From Symbiodinium natans (Eukaryota > Sar > Dinophyceae > Suessiales > Symbiodiniaceae), in NCBI GenBank assembly GCA_905221605.1, contig CAJNDS010002428.1, forward strand, positions 248,001 through 312,000: a stretch of 64,000 nucleotides of DNA, read 5' to 3'. This document shows positions 44,791 to 58,900 of this stretch, in pieces. A program made the position numbers and the translations under genes. The notes under the pieces were generated by a model. That model ran no database searches. It was given only the letters and a program-made list of their open reading frames with translations, and was not told the origin of the DNA. The first letter of the stretch is position 1, and every line of letters begins with the position of its first letter.

Positions 44791-46316
44791 GTGCTTTCCG
44801 GCCTGGACGAAGGGAAGATTCCCTTACAGAGTCCACATGCAGTACGGGGTGCAAACTTTCATGGGTGCCCCGAAGCCCTTAACCCTACACCCTAAAACCC
44901 TGCATTGATTTGAAACCTCCGAATCCCTTCTAAGTGATTTATCCCCGATGGACTGACCTTAAGACCCAAACCGCCCCAAACCCTGATCGCGGCTGAATTC
45001 TTGAGCATTGTTCATGCGACTGCTATCTTTGGGCCCTGAGTCCCTGAACCCCACAGGATCTGACCCCTTGCCTGAGACCCTAAACCATGATCCCCGAAAC
45101 CCTAAACCCCAAACCCCAAACCCCAAACCCTAAAAACCCTAAACCATTGAGCCCCTACATCCTGAAGGTTTTGACCCATATACTGCCAGACAACCCCATA
45201 AAGGCCCCTCGAGCCCTCAAGGCCCCAGGCCCGTGAAAATCCCAATCCCTGAGCCGGTTTAGGGTTTAGGGGTTTTGGGGTCTTTGGGGTTCAGGGTTTA
45301 GGGTTTAGGTGGTTTAATTTAAGGGTTTAGGGTTCAGGGTCTTTGGGTGTTGGGTGTTAGGTTTACAGCAGTTTTTGGCAACAGTGTCGACAAGCTACCG
45401 TGGGCTTTCTTGAGCTCAGGATTTCTCTAGATCGGATTTCAGGGTTTAGGGTCTACGGCTTTGGGTTTCGGATCGCAGGGTTTAAGGTTCGCCGTCTAGC
45501 ACCACACTGCCAAGGCGGTATCCATGATATTTCCCATGTTCGAGCTGGTGATGTTCGTCTCAGCGTCCTTTCCTGAGACCCGGGGTTCGTGGAGGCTGCA
45601 GGGCTCTTTTTGCGTTGGGTATGGTTTCGGGTTTCAGGGACATAGGGCCAGTTCAAGGAGAATGGTGTTTTTGGATAGTTCGTGCTACATTTATATGGTT
45701 TCTAGCAGAAAGCTGTTCTTTAATGTCCTGGGGCCCCTGTATTCGTCATTTGTATTTGGTGGTTTCGGCGGGTTAGGGTGGAGAGGATGCAAAATGGAAC
45801 AGCCCAGCTTCGCGAACCCTGAACCCTAGACCCTACACCCTGACCCCAATGTTTTACCTCAAACCCTTGTCCTGGAGCTAATCCGTAGCCCTGACATCCC
45901 CACACTTGTGCATTATGACCTTATTAACCCCTAGACCTTAACCCCCGAACCCGATACACGAAAACGAACGCCTGCTGTACATCTCAAGTTTGATATCTGG
46001 CTTGAAACAGCTTGGTGGAGCTTTAGGCTTTCCCTTGATGCCCGCACTGAACCCCCTCCCATATTCCAAAGCCCTGAAACACCCGCCGGACGCCAGACAG
46101 GGTTGCGGGGCAGGGTTTAGGCAACCCTAAACCCTAAACCGGGCTGGCGCGCTGAAAGGTGTGCCAGTTGTAGGTATATAAACTAAACCTAAACTCTAAC
46201 CCTAGGGTTCGCAGTCGCAAGGTATTTGCCCCACATGGTGGCATGCTTGATTGTCCTGGCGACAATGGTGCGCAAACCGTTCAGAGTCTGCGCGCGGGCC
46301 TCGGGGGTTGAGTGGT

Positions 46317-46426
46317 TAGGGTTTAACCCTAAACCCTAAACCCTAAACCCCAAACCCTAAAGCCTAAACCCTAAACCCTAAACCCTAAACCCTAAACCCT
46401 AAACCCTAAACCCTAAACCCTAAACC
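46317..46426. repeat. CCCTAAA array
   Basis: About fifteen units. Upstream, 46215-46310 is an open + segment (begins ARYLPHMVACLIVLATMVRK) with a hydrophobic helix, flanked by CTAACCCTAG and TTAGGG; possible exon. Confidence 0.9.
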
Positions 46427-47777
46427 GCAGGTTTTAGGGGCTTGGGGTTCTTAGGGTGGAGGGCTTCAGGGCTTTGGGGTTCTTGGGGTTGAGGGCTTTG
46501 GTGTTTGGGGGTTCTTAAGTGTTTGGGGTTCCGAGAGATGAGGGCTTTGGGGTTCTTGGGGTTTAGGGCGATAGGGCTTTTGCCAAATCCACAACCCGCC
46601 GTCCTGGAGAACATGGTCCTATAGTGCCAGTGCGACGACGGCACATCGCAAGCATCACTTGCAAGCATGGTCCAGGGCCAAAAGTAACGATTGTTCTGCT
46701 CTTCCCGAGGAGCACTGTCTTGGAGCAAGCCCTAAACTCCGAAACCCGGAACCCCGCAACCCTACGGCCCCGAAGCCCCAAACCCTTACCCATAAGAATC
46801 AGCGAACCCTCGGCTATTGATTCTTACTAGTTCTCAGTAGGGAATTAGAGAATCCCATCTTTAGCCCTTTAAGGATACCCTAAACCCTAACACCCCAGGC
46901 AAGTTTCCCCCGCATGCAAGGCATGGGAAACCCCTCAGAACTTCCCGAATCCTTCGCTCCCAAGCCAATCAATGCCGGAACCTTGTACTTCAGGGATGCA
47001 TGGGGTTGAGGGTTCACGGTTCAGGGCTCCACAAACCCCCCCCCCCCCTCCTACTACTTCGATTCTGGGAGGGACCCTTTTCTGGGAGGTTTGGAGGGGA
47101 CGCTGTGATTCAAGATGCACGGGTTTAGGGGTTCAGGGTATACGGGCCCTAAACGCTGTATTCCCTAATCCCCAAACCTTCAACCCTAAACCCAGGCGCT
47201 TAAGGGGGGGGCTTGGGTCCTCTTTGGGACGTTCGACCCTGAGTCTCTAAAGCCCTTCGCTGCCAGGTCTTAGTCCTTCCTGTGCTTGCGTGGAATGCTC
47301 AGAGGGAAGCACGCAGATGATGGGGTTTAGGGTTTCGGGTTTCGGGTTTCGGGTTTCGGGTTTGAGGTGAGTGTTTGGGGGGCATGTCTCGGATGGACTT
47401 AGGGCTAGTAGAGCGCGCAGGGGGCTTGTTATGCAGCATCTGATAGGGCTTATAGGGTTTATAAGTTATGCTCAGGGTAAGGGCGTAGATATGCTGTATC
47501 CCGCCGCAAACAGTAGGGTTGAGATATTTAGGGTTCCGGGTTTCCAGGGCTGAGAAATCAGGCTTTGGGGCTGTAACAGAAAAACTCAACCCTAAAACCC
47601 TCAAGCCTATTCCCTCGCCCAAACACTTGTATGTTCAAGCCCAGACGCCGCACTCTTCAGACCCCTAAACCCTAAACCCTGAACCCTAAACCCTAAACCC
47701 CAAACCCTAAGGCTCCAAGCCCCAGGCAGCCGCTCGACCCTTGTAACTCTTAATGGAGCTCAGCACAGGTTCCCGTA

Positions 47778-47892
47778 TTTAGGGTGGTGCAGGGTTTAGG
47801 GTTTAGGGTTTAGGGTTTAGGGTTTAGGGTTTTGGGTTTTGGGTTTAGGGTTTAGGGTTTAGGGTTTAGGGTTTACGGTTTAGGGTTTAGGG
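47778..47892. repeat. TTTAGGG array
   Basis: About sixteen units with two TTTTGGG variants. From 44800 to 48650 there is otherwise only mixed intronic or intergenic sequence. Confidence 0.92.
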
Positions 47893-48657
47893 CTGCAGTT
47901 TGGTAAGGAGAAACAGGCGAAACCCAGACTCTTCCGAACCCGTTCCCTGCGCCTTCACTAGCAGAACGATCCGCAACCTACTCTTTACTCTCCCGAGACT
48001 AGGAGCCTAAGTACGTTACAATGTCATCCCCGCAATAAATCCTTCTATCATTACAACTAGAGACTGAGTTGGCCCCCTATGTGTTCCAAATTGAGTGGGT
48101 TTTCCGAGCTTGGGGCTCAGTACCCTAAAATTATGAGTGGAGTGTTTTTTGCGGCACTACCCCTATTCTGGGAAACAACTATAACCATATGACCCAAAGC
48201 AGTCATGAGACGGCTGACGTGCCACCAGGTTCTTGTTCCTGTGCGCGTTTGCCGTGATGGAATCGCGATGGGATGCGGAGGCGCCCATCTCGGTGGTTGT
48301 TTTGGTTTTGGCTTAGGGCGCAGGATTTTGTTTTCATCGATTTCGATCCTCTTGGGCGAGTCTAGCAGGCGGCCCACCCTTTAAAACGAAGAGCCTTCAA
48401 AAAAATTGAACCCCGCAAGTTGTACAGATGGGGTTGAAAAGGTTCACAGAGTTGTGGGCTCTAGGGTTCAAGCCCTGAGCCCTGAAATCCAACCGCCTCC
48501 CAAAAAAAACATCCTGATTCCCCCCAGTGTATTGTATGTAAAAAAATGTACATATGTATATATATATATATATGTGTATATATCTTTATTTTTGTGTGAG
48601 GGATCACTAAACCCGAAACCCTAAACCCTTAAACAAGCCACAGCCCTCCGCTTGCAG

Positions 48658-50037
48658 GCCGAGGGGTACGACATGAACCAGCCCTCGCTGAGGGAAGCGC
48701 TGGAGGACAGGGCCAGGGGCTGTCGGGTTCATGGTTTAGGGTTTAGGGTTCGGGGTCTACGGTTTAGGGTTCAGGGTTTAGGGGTTAGGCTTCAAGGGTT
48801 CAGGGTTCAGGGTATTGTGTCACGCCTGTGACCGCAGAGAAGCTACATCACTGGGTTTGTCAGTGTACTGGGGCGGGCCGTACCTACAGTCGCCTAGGGC
48901 GCCCTCCAAAGGGGAACTTGCCCGATTCGTTGGGCAAATTTGCTATTCTTGAGGAGACCGGTTGCCCAGGCAAATTCATGAGCTGAATGTAGCATGTCAA
49001 GCCTAAAACCCCTAAGCCTTAAGCCCCCCGTGAAATCAGAAAGAGCATGGGATGGAAGCTTCAGTTCAACTCGTTAGGCACTGGGTGGGTAACCTTCAAC
49101 CTTTCGGGGTAGTATAGAGCCCCTTAAAACCCAAAGGCTAACCTTTTTTCCCCTAGGGAACTCAGCACCTAAGACTCGTGTTGAGCAGGACTACATCTCC
49201 ACCGGCAAGGGAGACCTGCATGAAATCTTGGAAGGCCGTCTTTTTTTGCACTTCGAGCCTGGTTGCGTAGGAGAGGCACGCGAAGCTTCAAAACCCTAAG
49301 CCCCAAGCGCTAAGCCCTAAACCCTAAACCCCAAACCCCTTAGAATGGGAGACCGGGAGACCATATGCGAGACGCCCACGCGGCTCCGACTCCTAACAAA
49401 GTCCGCGGAACCCTCACAAGTCCTCAGCCTCCTAATCCCCAAAGCCCCGGATTCTGACTAGGTTGGCCCTTGGGACATTTCATATTTTCTTTTATTGGGT
49501 TTAAGAGGAGGATATTTAGGAATATTTTTCAGAGTGTCGCAGGAGCCAACCTAGCCGAAAGGTGGAAGCTACAAAGCCGGGTTTACGGTTTGGGGTATAG
49601 GCAGCCTAATGTAGAGGTTGGAATTATTCCTTTGATAGTACTCCCTTGTGGTCCTTCTATATATATATGTATATATATATATAGATAGTTCGACGATAAA
49701 GACCCCCCGAAACCGTATGCCAATTATCATGAAGGCCCCTATCTGGGGGTTTCCAAATTTTGTGGTACCTTGTTGGGTCCTTGTTTCCAGGGAATCCTAC
49801 TATTTGGGGGGTCTATTTTGGGGAGTCCCCCCCCCCCCCGTCTTTTGCTTGTACACCCCCCATATGAAGCCCAAAATCCGCCAGGTCTGATAGCCCTAAA
49901 CCCTAAACCCTAAACCCTAAACCCCAAACCCTAAACCCCAAATCCGACCAGGTCACAAGTATCCCCCTGTCTTCGGGAAGACAGAGCTCCAACGCTACCT
50001 TCGCACCTGGCTGGGCAAGAGCGCCCGCCGGCTCAAC
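48658..50037 (+). CDS. Candidate upstream exons of the methyltransferase gene
   Basis: Three open, splice-bounded segments: 48658-48716 (AEGYDMNQPSLREALEDRA, CAG acceptor), 49174-49234 (TRVEQDYISTGKGDLHEILE, GC donor) and 49952-50037 (HKYPPVFGKTELQRYLRTWL, then GKSARRLN). They lie in order before the first firm methyltransferase exon and are flanked by telomere-type sequence. They could encode its N-terminal part or the end of another gene; the join phases are not fully resolved. Confidence 0.38.
49470..49542. mobile_element. M5 element
   Basis: GGGACATTTCATATTTTC, TTATTGGGTTTAAGAGG, AGGAATATTTTTCAGAG, as in 22542-22701 without the telomere insert. Confidence 0.7.
49612..49830. mobile_element. 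Adjacent M6 and M3 elements
   Basis: M6 (49612-49748; (TA)n expanded inside) is immediately followed by M3 (49744-49830; GGGGGTTTCCAAATTTTGTG ... GGGGAGTCCCC). Confidence 0.65.
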
Positions 50038-50310
50038 ATTAGGGTTTAGGGTTTAGGGTTTAGGGTCTTTTTTTCTGTTCCTGGGGCTACGGAGTTGTTC
50101 GACACGGGATTTTTGGGCTATGGGGTTCGGGGAGTTTGGGGGCGAATTTTCGGTATCAGGAAATGGTTGAGGGCAGGGTTTGGGCCGGGGGGGAGGGAGA
50201 AGCTCCCCCAAAACTGGAACTCGAAGTCCTCTCCTGGGCCCCTCGTGGGTTTAGGGTTTAGGGTTTAGGGCTATGAAACGATGGGGAAATTTGGTGGTCG
50301 GCTGGCTAAG

Positions 50311-53300
50311 GTCTTCCACGACACGGACCAGGACGCTGACTACCTCCCTGAGGCCGCTTAGGGCTTAGGGCTAGAGGCTCTAAGTCCTAGGGTTTAGGGT
50401 TTAGGACACCCTGCAACCCTAAATCCTAAACCCAAAGCCCAATGTTTTTCGAGGGCTCAGGACCCTAAACCCCCAAGTCTGAGAGGGGGAACCCTGAAGC
50501 CTTCAAGGATTTCGGGTTTAGAGTTTCGGGTTTAAGGTCATCAGGTTACAGGTTCCAGGAAACCCTCTTGACTGGAAGGTCTCAGGGGTACTTCTAAGTA
50601 GGGCAACAGTAAGTGGTACATGCAACCATACTTCCCGAATCCCTGACCCCCAAACCCCCCAAACCCCCCCAAACACATAGCCCTAAGCCCTAAATAACTA
50701 AGCTGTCCTCGAACCTTGAAGTATGGAGGGGCAGTGTGCAGGGGGAACCTTGCAGCGGTTTCCGGCTTTAGGTTTGCCTGGTTGGCTTTGAGGACCCTAA
50801 ACCCCCTAAACCCTAAACCCTAAACCCTAAACCCTAAACCCGCAACCTTAAAAAACCTCGGCCGAGAGCCCCCATGCGGATCCCAAAGCCCAGTAGCCAA
50901 TAGCCTCGAGGCACCCTCATCATAATGTGGCTGCTGGCTTAAGTTCAGGGTACTTTGTCAGGATCTCTTTTTGAGGTGTACTTTTTGTAGCTGGAGAGTA
51001 CTTCAAGGGCCATCATCTAGGTCCACGCAGATGTTGGTCTTAGGTTTTGGAGGGTGCTTTTTGGCCTGGACAATAGGGGAATACCTCTATGGATCCAGGG
51101 ACGGCTTCCTCCTCATATTTATCCACCCGCTTGGGCCTCACCGAGCCCTCTGCAGTCCCAAGCCCTATGCCCAAGGCCCTAAGCCCGAAAAGCCCTAAAC
51201 CCTGGAAGCCCTAAACCCCAGGCCCTATCTTTCCAGGCCTACAACAAGGGAGATGACTGGTTCGAGGCCACGCTTGGCGAGCCTATGGTCTACACCGGGG
51301 CGATCTACACAGGCGCCCGGTGAGTTGAGCTTTCGAATTTGGGGGTTTGGGCTTCAGGGCTTGGGGTTTATAAACCCCAAACCCTAGGCCCTACAGCCTT
51401 CGGAGCTTTTGGGTTTGGGCGTATGTATAGGGTTCAAGGCCCAGTTGCTTGGCTCCCTTCTAGCGCCATCAAACATAAAGGCGCCACTAGCTACAGTAGG
51501 CCCTTGCGACATGCTATACTTTTCCCTTATTGGAGTTAAGAGGATCATGTTCAGGAAAAGTGTTTCACAGGGTATTAAAGGGTCGGGGCTGCTAACAACT
51601 GCCTCAAGTCTTGACCTTCTCGCCCAAAGTGTCAAAACGCATGCGTCTGCCTTGTTTCGTACTGAATTTGGGCGTTGGGCGGTTGTTGATAAGGGCTGGG
51701 GCTAGGGTATAGGTTCTATTTCTTGCTTGGAACTTCCCTTCTTTTGGCCGGACCGGAGTTTAGTATGTAGAGACGACCCCCAAAAACCCCTCCAAAGCAC
51801 CGGACAGTTCTCCAGGTAATGAGACGATGTGGTCCGCGCAGCACAAGAAGAAGCTTGCCGCAGTTGGCAGGGCTCTGGTTTTCAGGCTTATAAGGTTCAT
51901 AGTATAGGGTCCTTCATCATTAGAATAGGTTTTGGGCGCCATTATCGTATGGCTATATAGAGACCAAATGTAGTCTCCCTCGGATATCGACACCACCCAA
52001 ACAGGGACTTACCGCAATGACGATAATCCATTTTGGCCGACCGTGCGGTAAGCCTGACTACATGTGGGTCTGACACGCGACACAAGATGCCCCAAGAACT
52101 CGCTCAAGACTGAGGCTTGAGTTCATCGCGCACGCCCTGGGCGTGCAGCCGGGCGACAAGGCCCGCCCGCACCAACTTCGGAGTTTTGGGTTTAAGGTTT
52201 AGGGTTTAGAGTTTAGGGTTTAGGGTTTAGGGTTTAGGGCCTGCCAAGCTCAGAAAACACAGCCGGTCGTACTTGAACCCGTAGATCCTCAAGCCCGAAA
52301 CCGGCAATGCCAAACCCCTGCACACCCAAACATCCCGGGTTACTCTGTCAACCCTATATGCCTATAAGCCCAGACGCCGAAACCTACCATGAGATCCTGC
52401 CAAACTCGGAGCTCCTAAACTTACGGCCTAAAATCTAAATCTTAAACCCTAAACCCTAAACTCTGAACCCCCCCCCCCCCTGTGCCGAAGGCCCTGGAGA
52501 TCGGCTGTGGCTGGGGCCGCCTCTCGAACTACTTGGCCGGCAAGGGCGCCAAGGTCACAGGCGCCCTGGGGTTTAGGGTTTGGGTTTAGGGTTTAGGGTT
52601 TAGGGTTTAGAGTTTAGGATTCAGGGTTTAGGGTTTAGGGCTTAGGGTTTAGGGTTTAGGGTTGGATGGAGGGGGTTGCTGGGGTTTCTGTAAGCTGTTT
52701 TGGGGTTTCGCTTGGCCTTAGAGGTTTTGGAGATAGCTTAGGCCTATTGGGCTGGATCGGGTCTGCAGTCTTTCTAGGATTTACCCTATATCTAAGCATA
52801 ATACAACATACCCCAAACCCGCACCTCTTGACCTATAAAGGAAGAATACAAGGAAGGACTTTCCCATGTGTTGAATATTTCTTAGACTATAAAGCTCACG
52901 GGAGTAGGGAATAGGTTCTTCTGATTCTGATCCTAAGGGGAGTATACGGTATGGCTGGGCTCTAAGCGCTAAACCCTGAACCCTGAACCCTAAACCTGAA
53001 TTGTGGGCTCCTTTGTAGCTGGGAAAAGCAGAATTAGAGCTAAAAGCCCGGTCTAATCAACCATCGTCAACCTATTATAAACCCTGTAACCCCTTAAACC
53101 ACCCCAAGCTCCAACCTCCAGCCTAAACCCTACACCCTCAACCCTCCGCCCTCAACCCTAAACCCTAAACCCTAAACCCTAAACCCTAAACCCTAAGCCC
53201 TAAGCCCTAAACCCTAAACCCTAAACCCTAAACCCTAACCCCTAACCCCTAACCCCTAACCCCTAAACCCTAAACCCTAAACCCTAAACCCTACGCCACG

Positions 53301-53855
53301 AAGCCCCGGAGCACTTCTTTCAGGCGTGACCATGTCGTCGGACCAGCAGGCCTACGCAAAGCGAATGAGTTGCTCGGGCCAATTTTCAGGCATGTTCATG
53401 TACACCTTGCTATTTGGGGGTTTCCGAAAATAAAAGGGATCCTGAATATAGACCCCCAAATCGTAGGATTCCTTTTGAATACGGACCGCAAGAAGGTACC
53501 CTTAATGTCGGAAACAGCATGCTTAAAGTGTAGAGTTTCGACACACGCATGAATGACTTGAATAAATAGACACGCTACTCGTAGTACGTAAGAACATGCA
53601 TGATAGGTAGATCGATTGCAGGATGTCGAAGATTCAGGGCGTCGGGGGATGTGCCTGGAGTCACCTGTATTCCTGTAGTAGGGGCGCTTGCAGGCGGAGG
53701 GTTTTCAATGGGAACCCTAGACGTACAAGGGCTTAGTGTTCAGGTTTGAGGGTTTCGACATGGCCTAGCCATCTCAAGCAAGCAGAGTCCAATTAGACTT
53801 GCTTTACAGGTTGCAGGCGGAGGGGTGTCTTTTCATCCTGTTTTTGTTTTTGTTT

Positions 53856-53887
<32 letters not shown>

Positions 53888-55924
53888 GTAGGGTTTAGGG
53901 TTCCATTCCTGGGACTGAGAGCCAGTACCGCCCCAGGATCCCTGAGCTCTGAGCTCTGGACCCTGACCCATTCAAGCCTTAAGCCCTAAGCCCCAAGCCC
54001 TAAACCGAAACCCTAAACCCTACACCCTACACCCAAAACCCTAACCGTAAACCCCCCCCCCCCACCCCCCCCCCCCAACCCAAACCCCACCCAAACCCCA
54101 CCCAAACCCCCCCCCCCCCCCCCCCCCCCCAAACCCCCCCCCCCCCAAACCCCCCCCCCCCCAAACCCCCCCCCCCAAACCCCCCCCCAAACCCCCCCCC
54201 AAACCCCCCCCCCAACCCCCCCCCCCAAACCAAACCCCCCCCCCCAAACCCCCCCCCCCCCCCAAAACCCCCCCCCCCAACCCCCCCCCCCCAAATAATA
54301 AGATTCCGTTACAAGACGGACCCAAGAAGGTACCCCTCATATCGTAAACCCCATATTGGTACCATAGTCGTAGTAGCATAATAGCAGTATTGCCCTCATA
54401 GTAGCAAGAAAATAGTAGTAGCAATAAGAGCAACGCACGACTCCACCTCCTGTGGACCAAGGCGCTTCCTTGAAAAACAGCGGCCTGGCTTCTTTCTACT
54501 GGGCTTTGGGGGTCTTTAGGCTTTAGAAGTTTAATATAAGCCTTACCCTTCACCCTAAACCCTAAATTGCTGAGGGTTTGCGGCGTTCAGAGAGTTTCGG
54601 GTCGAGGGAGTATCCGGAATTGGGGGCTTGAGGGAATGCAGAGCTCAGGAGTTTTTAGGGGATGATGGTGTTTAGGGTTTGGGGTTCAGGTTTGGGGTTT
54701 TAGGGTGTAGGGTTTAGGGGGAGTTAAGGGCTTTGTAGGGTTTAGGACATATAGCCACAAAAACTTCTTCAGGGTTTTGGGGCTGCAGCGATAGCGCCTC
54801 CGAGACGACAACGTGGAGATCCTCCTCACGAACTTCTTCGACCTTCAGCTTCCGGAGCTTTAGGGGTTTTGGGGGGTTTTGGGGGGTTTTGGGGTTTTGG
54901 GGTTTTGGGGTTTTGGGTTTTCCTTTGGGTTTTCCTTTGGGGGGGGGGGGGTTGGGGGGGGTTGGGGGGTTTGGGGGTTTTTGGGGGGTTTTTGGGGGGT
55001 TTTGGGGGGGTTTTGGGGGTTTTGGGGGGTTTTGGGGGGTTTTGGGGTGTTTGGGGGCTTTTGGGGGATTTTGGGGGTTTTGGGGGGGTTTTGTGGGGTT
55101 CAGGGTTTAGGGTTTGAGGCTTTCGAGTTCAGGGTTTTGGGGCTGAGGGCCTTTTTAACTAAGCTAGGGCTTAGGCCGTTTAACGTTTGGGTTCGTGCAG
55201 TGTCACCTACCGTCACCTACCGCCTCCTGATATCCACCGCCCCCCACCCCCCGCTCCCCCCCCCCCCGCCCGCTCGAAAAACTCCTAGACTGTTGGCAGG
55301 ACAAGTCCTTCAAGGTCATCTCTTCCGTGGAGATGGCCGAGCACGTGGGCATCAGGCCTCGCGAGCCTAAGTCTTGAGAGCCCTCAGACCCTTAAAAGGG
55401 TCGCGCAAGGGTACAGGGTGATGTGGCTTCGAGGTGGGGGGCTTAGGATGCAGGATCGAAACCCTACACTGCGTGCCCTCCTACAGCCTAAACCCTAAAA
55501 GCCTGAATACGCTGTCTTAACAAGAAAGCCCTAAGATGCCCTGACCCGGAACGAGCCTACGCCAGGAACTACAACAAGTTCCTCAAGAAGGCCGGAGTGC
55601 GCTTTAGTGGTCAGAGGGCTTGCTTCTTTGGGGGGCTACTTAGGTATACCAGGGATTAGAAGGAATATATATATATATATAAATATTATATATATTATAT
55701 AATATATATGTATTATATATTATATAATATATATATATATATATATATTATAGGATTTATATAGGTGAATAAGGTTTAGGGTCCCGAGAAATTAAAGGGT
55801 TCTGAAGTACCTATGGGCCCTTGGGTTTCATGAGGGACCCTAGAAAGGGCATTGGAGCCCGAAGCTGCCATTCGATGATTATTTCCCAAAATAGGGGTAC
55901 CCCTTTCGTACCCTTAAAGGGACC

Positions 55925-55955
<31 letters not shown>

Positions 55956-58900
55956 AAAAAAAAAAAAAAGAAAAGGTACCCCTATTTCCGGAAACCCCCC
56001 ATATGGCAATATGGGTGGTCCTCTAAATTAGGGGTCCTTTTTGTTGGGTCCTTTTTCTGGGTGCCGTGCTATGTTCAGGAGGACCCCAAACAGGGACCCC
56101 ACTCTAGAGAACAATATGGCTCTTACGATTGCTATTTCTGTTGGCTGCAAATATTACTCCCTCCGAATGCAATTGACACCCGCACTGATGGCAAACTGGG
56201 GTCCCAGCAGCCCTGGACAAACGACTCGGGCTTAGGAAAACACAAAAGAACCTTAGAGAACCTCCCCCAACCTGGCCCCCAACACATAATCACTATACCT
56301 ATACTTAATGAGTGGATCTACCCACAAACTCACAGCACCCCGGGAACCTCCAGAGTCAGGTTGAGGGTGCAGAGTTTAGGGCTCAGGGCCTCGGGCTAAG
56401 GAGGTTGCTCGAAATTCGGGGGCCCCCGAAAACCCTTAAAACCTGAATCCTTGCCACAGGTGCACAGCCTCTTGGCGGATGATGGCACCTTCTATCTCCA
56501 GGCCGGCGATTCCTGCGCCGACCCACCAGCTTGGGGGTCAGGGCTTTTGGCTGGAGCGAAAACCTAGCAGGAAAGTAAACCCTGAGCCCTAGACCCCTAA
56601 ACACCTAAACCCCAACCCCTACACCCCTACACCCCTACACCCCTACACCCCTGAACCCCTAAACCCCTAAACCCCTAAAGCCTACAAGCCCCAAACCCGA
56701 AACCCCCAAATAACTCCTTGGATGTCCAATGTCGAAGGGAGTGGACCCGCCCTGGGCAGGTCGCCGGCTTGCCCCGAGGCTATGCAACCGGCCTGGATTC
56801 CTGGCCTCTTCTTTTTTTGTTTTCTGGTTTTTGGTAGGGTTTAGGGTTTAGGGTTTGGGGTTTAGGGTGTAGGGTTTAGGGTGGGGGGAAAGGGGTTGCG
56901 ACACTGTACAGCAACTTTTGATGCCATCCTATATGCCCTCAGACTTTGTCAGAAAAAGCCTGGCTCTGGCTCTGTATGTCACTGCGTTTTACAAATTGGC
57001 GGTGCTTTTGTTACACGATTTGTTGCGGAGTGGTTTGCAACCATGTTCATTCAAAGCGCGCGAAGCCGCAAGAACCGATGCCCGGAATTAACAGTCAACA
57101 CGTAAGTTGCGCAGCCGGGGTCCCTAAGGCCCTTAAAGGCCTTGGCAGATGGAGGCGGAGGCAGCTTTACCTACTATTTGCATAAGAACCCCCCCCAAAA
57201 AAAAAGATAATACTCCCTATGTTACCCTTATAAGGAAGATTTTTTTTTTTTTTTTTTTTTTTGGGGGGGGGGGGGGGGCTCTTCAGCAATTTGTAGTTAC
57301 GACATGCTAGCGCAACATAGCCGTGAATACTGCTGCAATCGCCCATGTTGTGATCAAAGAGCACTCAGTAAGCACGGGTGTTCAGAACCACAAGACTAGG
57401 TAGGCCTTGGGATGTATATTGCCCCTTATTGGGTTTCAGAGGGGGTTTTAAGGGCCTTCCTAGAAAGCCCAAGTGACTCGCTTGGTTGCGACCTGGTCCC
57501 TTGCCGGACCTTCATCCTCGCGACCTGCACCCCGAAACCACAGATCCCTCACTGAGCTCCATAAACCCTAAAACCCTAAAACCCCAAAGCCCTAAAACCC
57601 TAAAGCCCTAAAGCCCTAAAACTCTACAGCCCTAAAACCCTAAAACCCTACAACCCTAAAACCCTAAAACCCTAAAACCCCTAAAACCCCAAAAACCCGA
57701 GAACCCCAAAAACCCGAGAACCCTAAAACCCCAAAACCCCAAAACCCTCAACCCCTAAAACCCGAAAGCCCTCATAAACCCACAACAAAGCCCAAAACCC
57801 CAAAACCCCAAATCCTCAAACCCTCAACCCCCAAAATCGCTAGCCTCTAACCCGAAAACCCCAAAACCCTGAAACCCCAAAATCTTAAACCCTAAACCCT
57901 AAACCCTAAACCCTAAACCCTAAACCCTAAACCCTAAACCCTAAACCCTAAACCCTACACCCTAAACCCTAAACCCTAAACCCTAAACCCTAAACCCTAA
58001 ACCCTAAACCCTAAACCCTAAACCCTAAACCCTAAACCCCCAAAATCGTAAGCCTCAACCTGAAGCCCTGGTGCCCTGGGAAGCCTAGCTTCCGAGGTTC
58101 ATGGTACTTACCAACCATTTTTGGCTGTACTTGTAACCAGATTAGGGCACTTCAGGGGCTTATAAGTGGGTTATAGGTACACTTATAATTGGTTAATATG
58201 TACCCCTAAACCCTAAACCGTAAACCCTGAACCCTAAACCCTGAACCCTGAACCCTGAGCTCTGAACCTTGAACCCTGAACCCTGAACCCCGAACCCTGA
58301 ACCTCCAAGTAGCTTCCGAGGTTACAATCACTACGAGGACTTGGCAGCTGCCTCAGAGCCATGGGATCCCTCGCGGTGTGCGGGGGTTGAGGGATCAGGG
58401 GGGTTTAGGGTTTAGGGTTTGCGTCTAGGGTTTAGGGCTTAGGGCTCAGGGTTTAGGGGGTTGAGGGACCAGGGGGTTGATGGATCAGGTGACGGGCTTA
58501 GGACCCTCCATAAGCTGCCAGAAGCCTTGAACCCTAAGCCTTAAGTCAGGATATCCCAGGCACGAATCGTGTGACGATGTTTTTGCAGTGGTCGAACCTT
58601 CCCCGGAATCGGTCTGCGTTGCGGGTAAGTCCGTCTAGGGTTCTGGGTTTAACGTTACAGACTTCGGCTTGAAACAGAATCTTAAGCCCTTGAACCCTGG
58701 GCCCGAAAGCCCAAGCCCTGAACCCTAAAGCCAAGCCCTGAAGCCTAAACCCTAAACCCTAAACCCTAAACCCTAAACCCTAAACCCTAAACCCTAAACC
58801 CTAAACCCTAAACCCTAAACCCTAAACCCCAAACCCTGAACCCTAAACCCTAAACCCTAAACTCTCTGAAGGTGTGGGGGCTGTTCATGGATGAGCACGT

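Noticed and set aside
54013-54553. Gly/Trp-rich minus-strand frames
   Set aside because: Read across poly-C tracts.
54869-55370. GFGGFWG-type + frames
   Set aside because: Read across the TTTTGGGG tract; only the 55300-55355 part is coding, and in a different frame.
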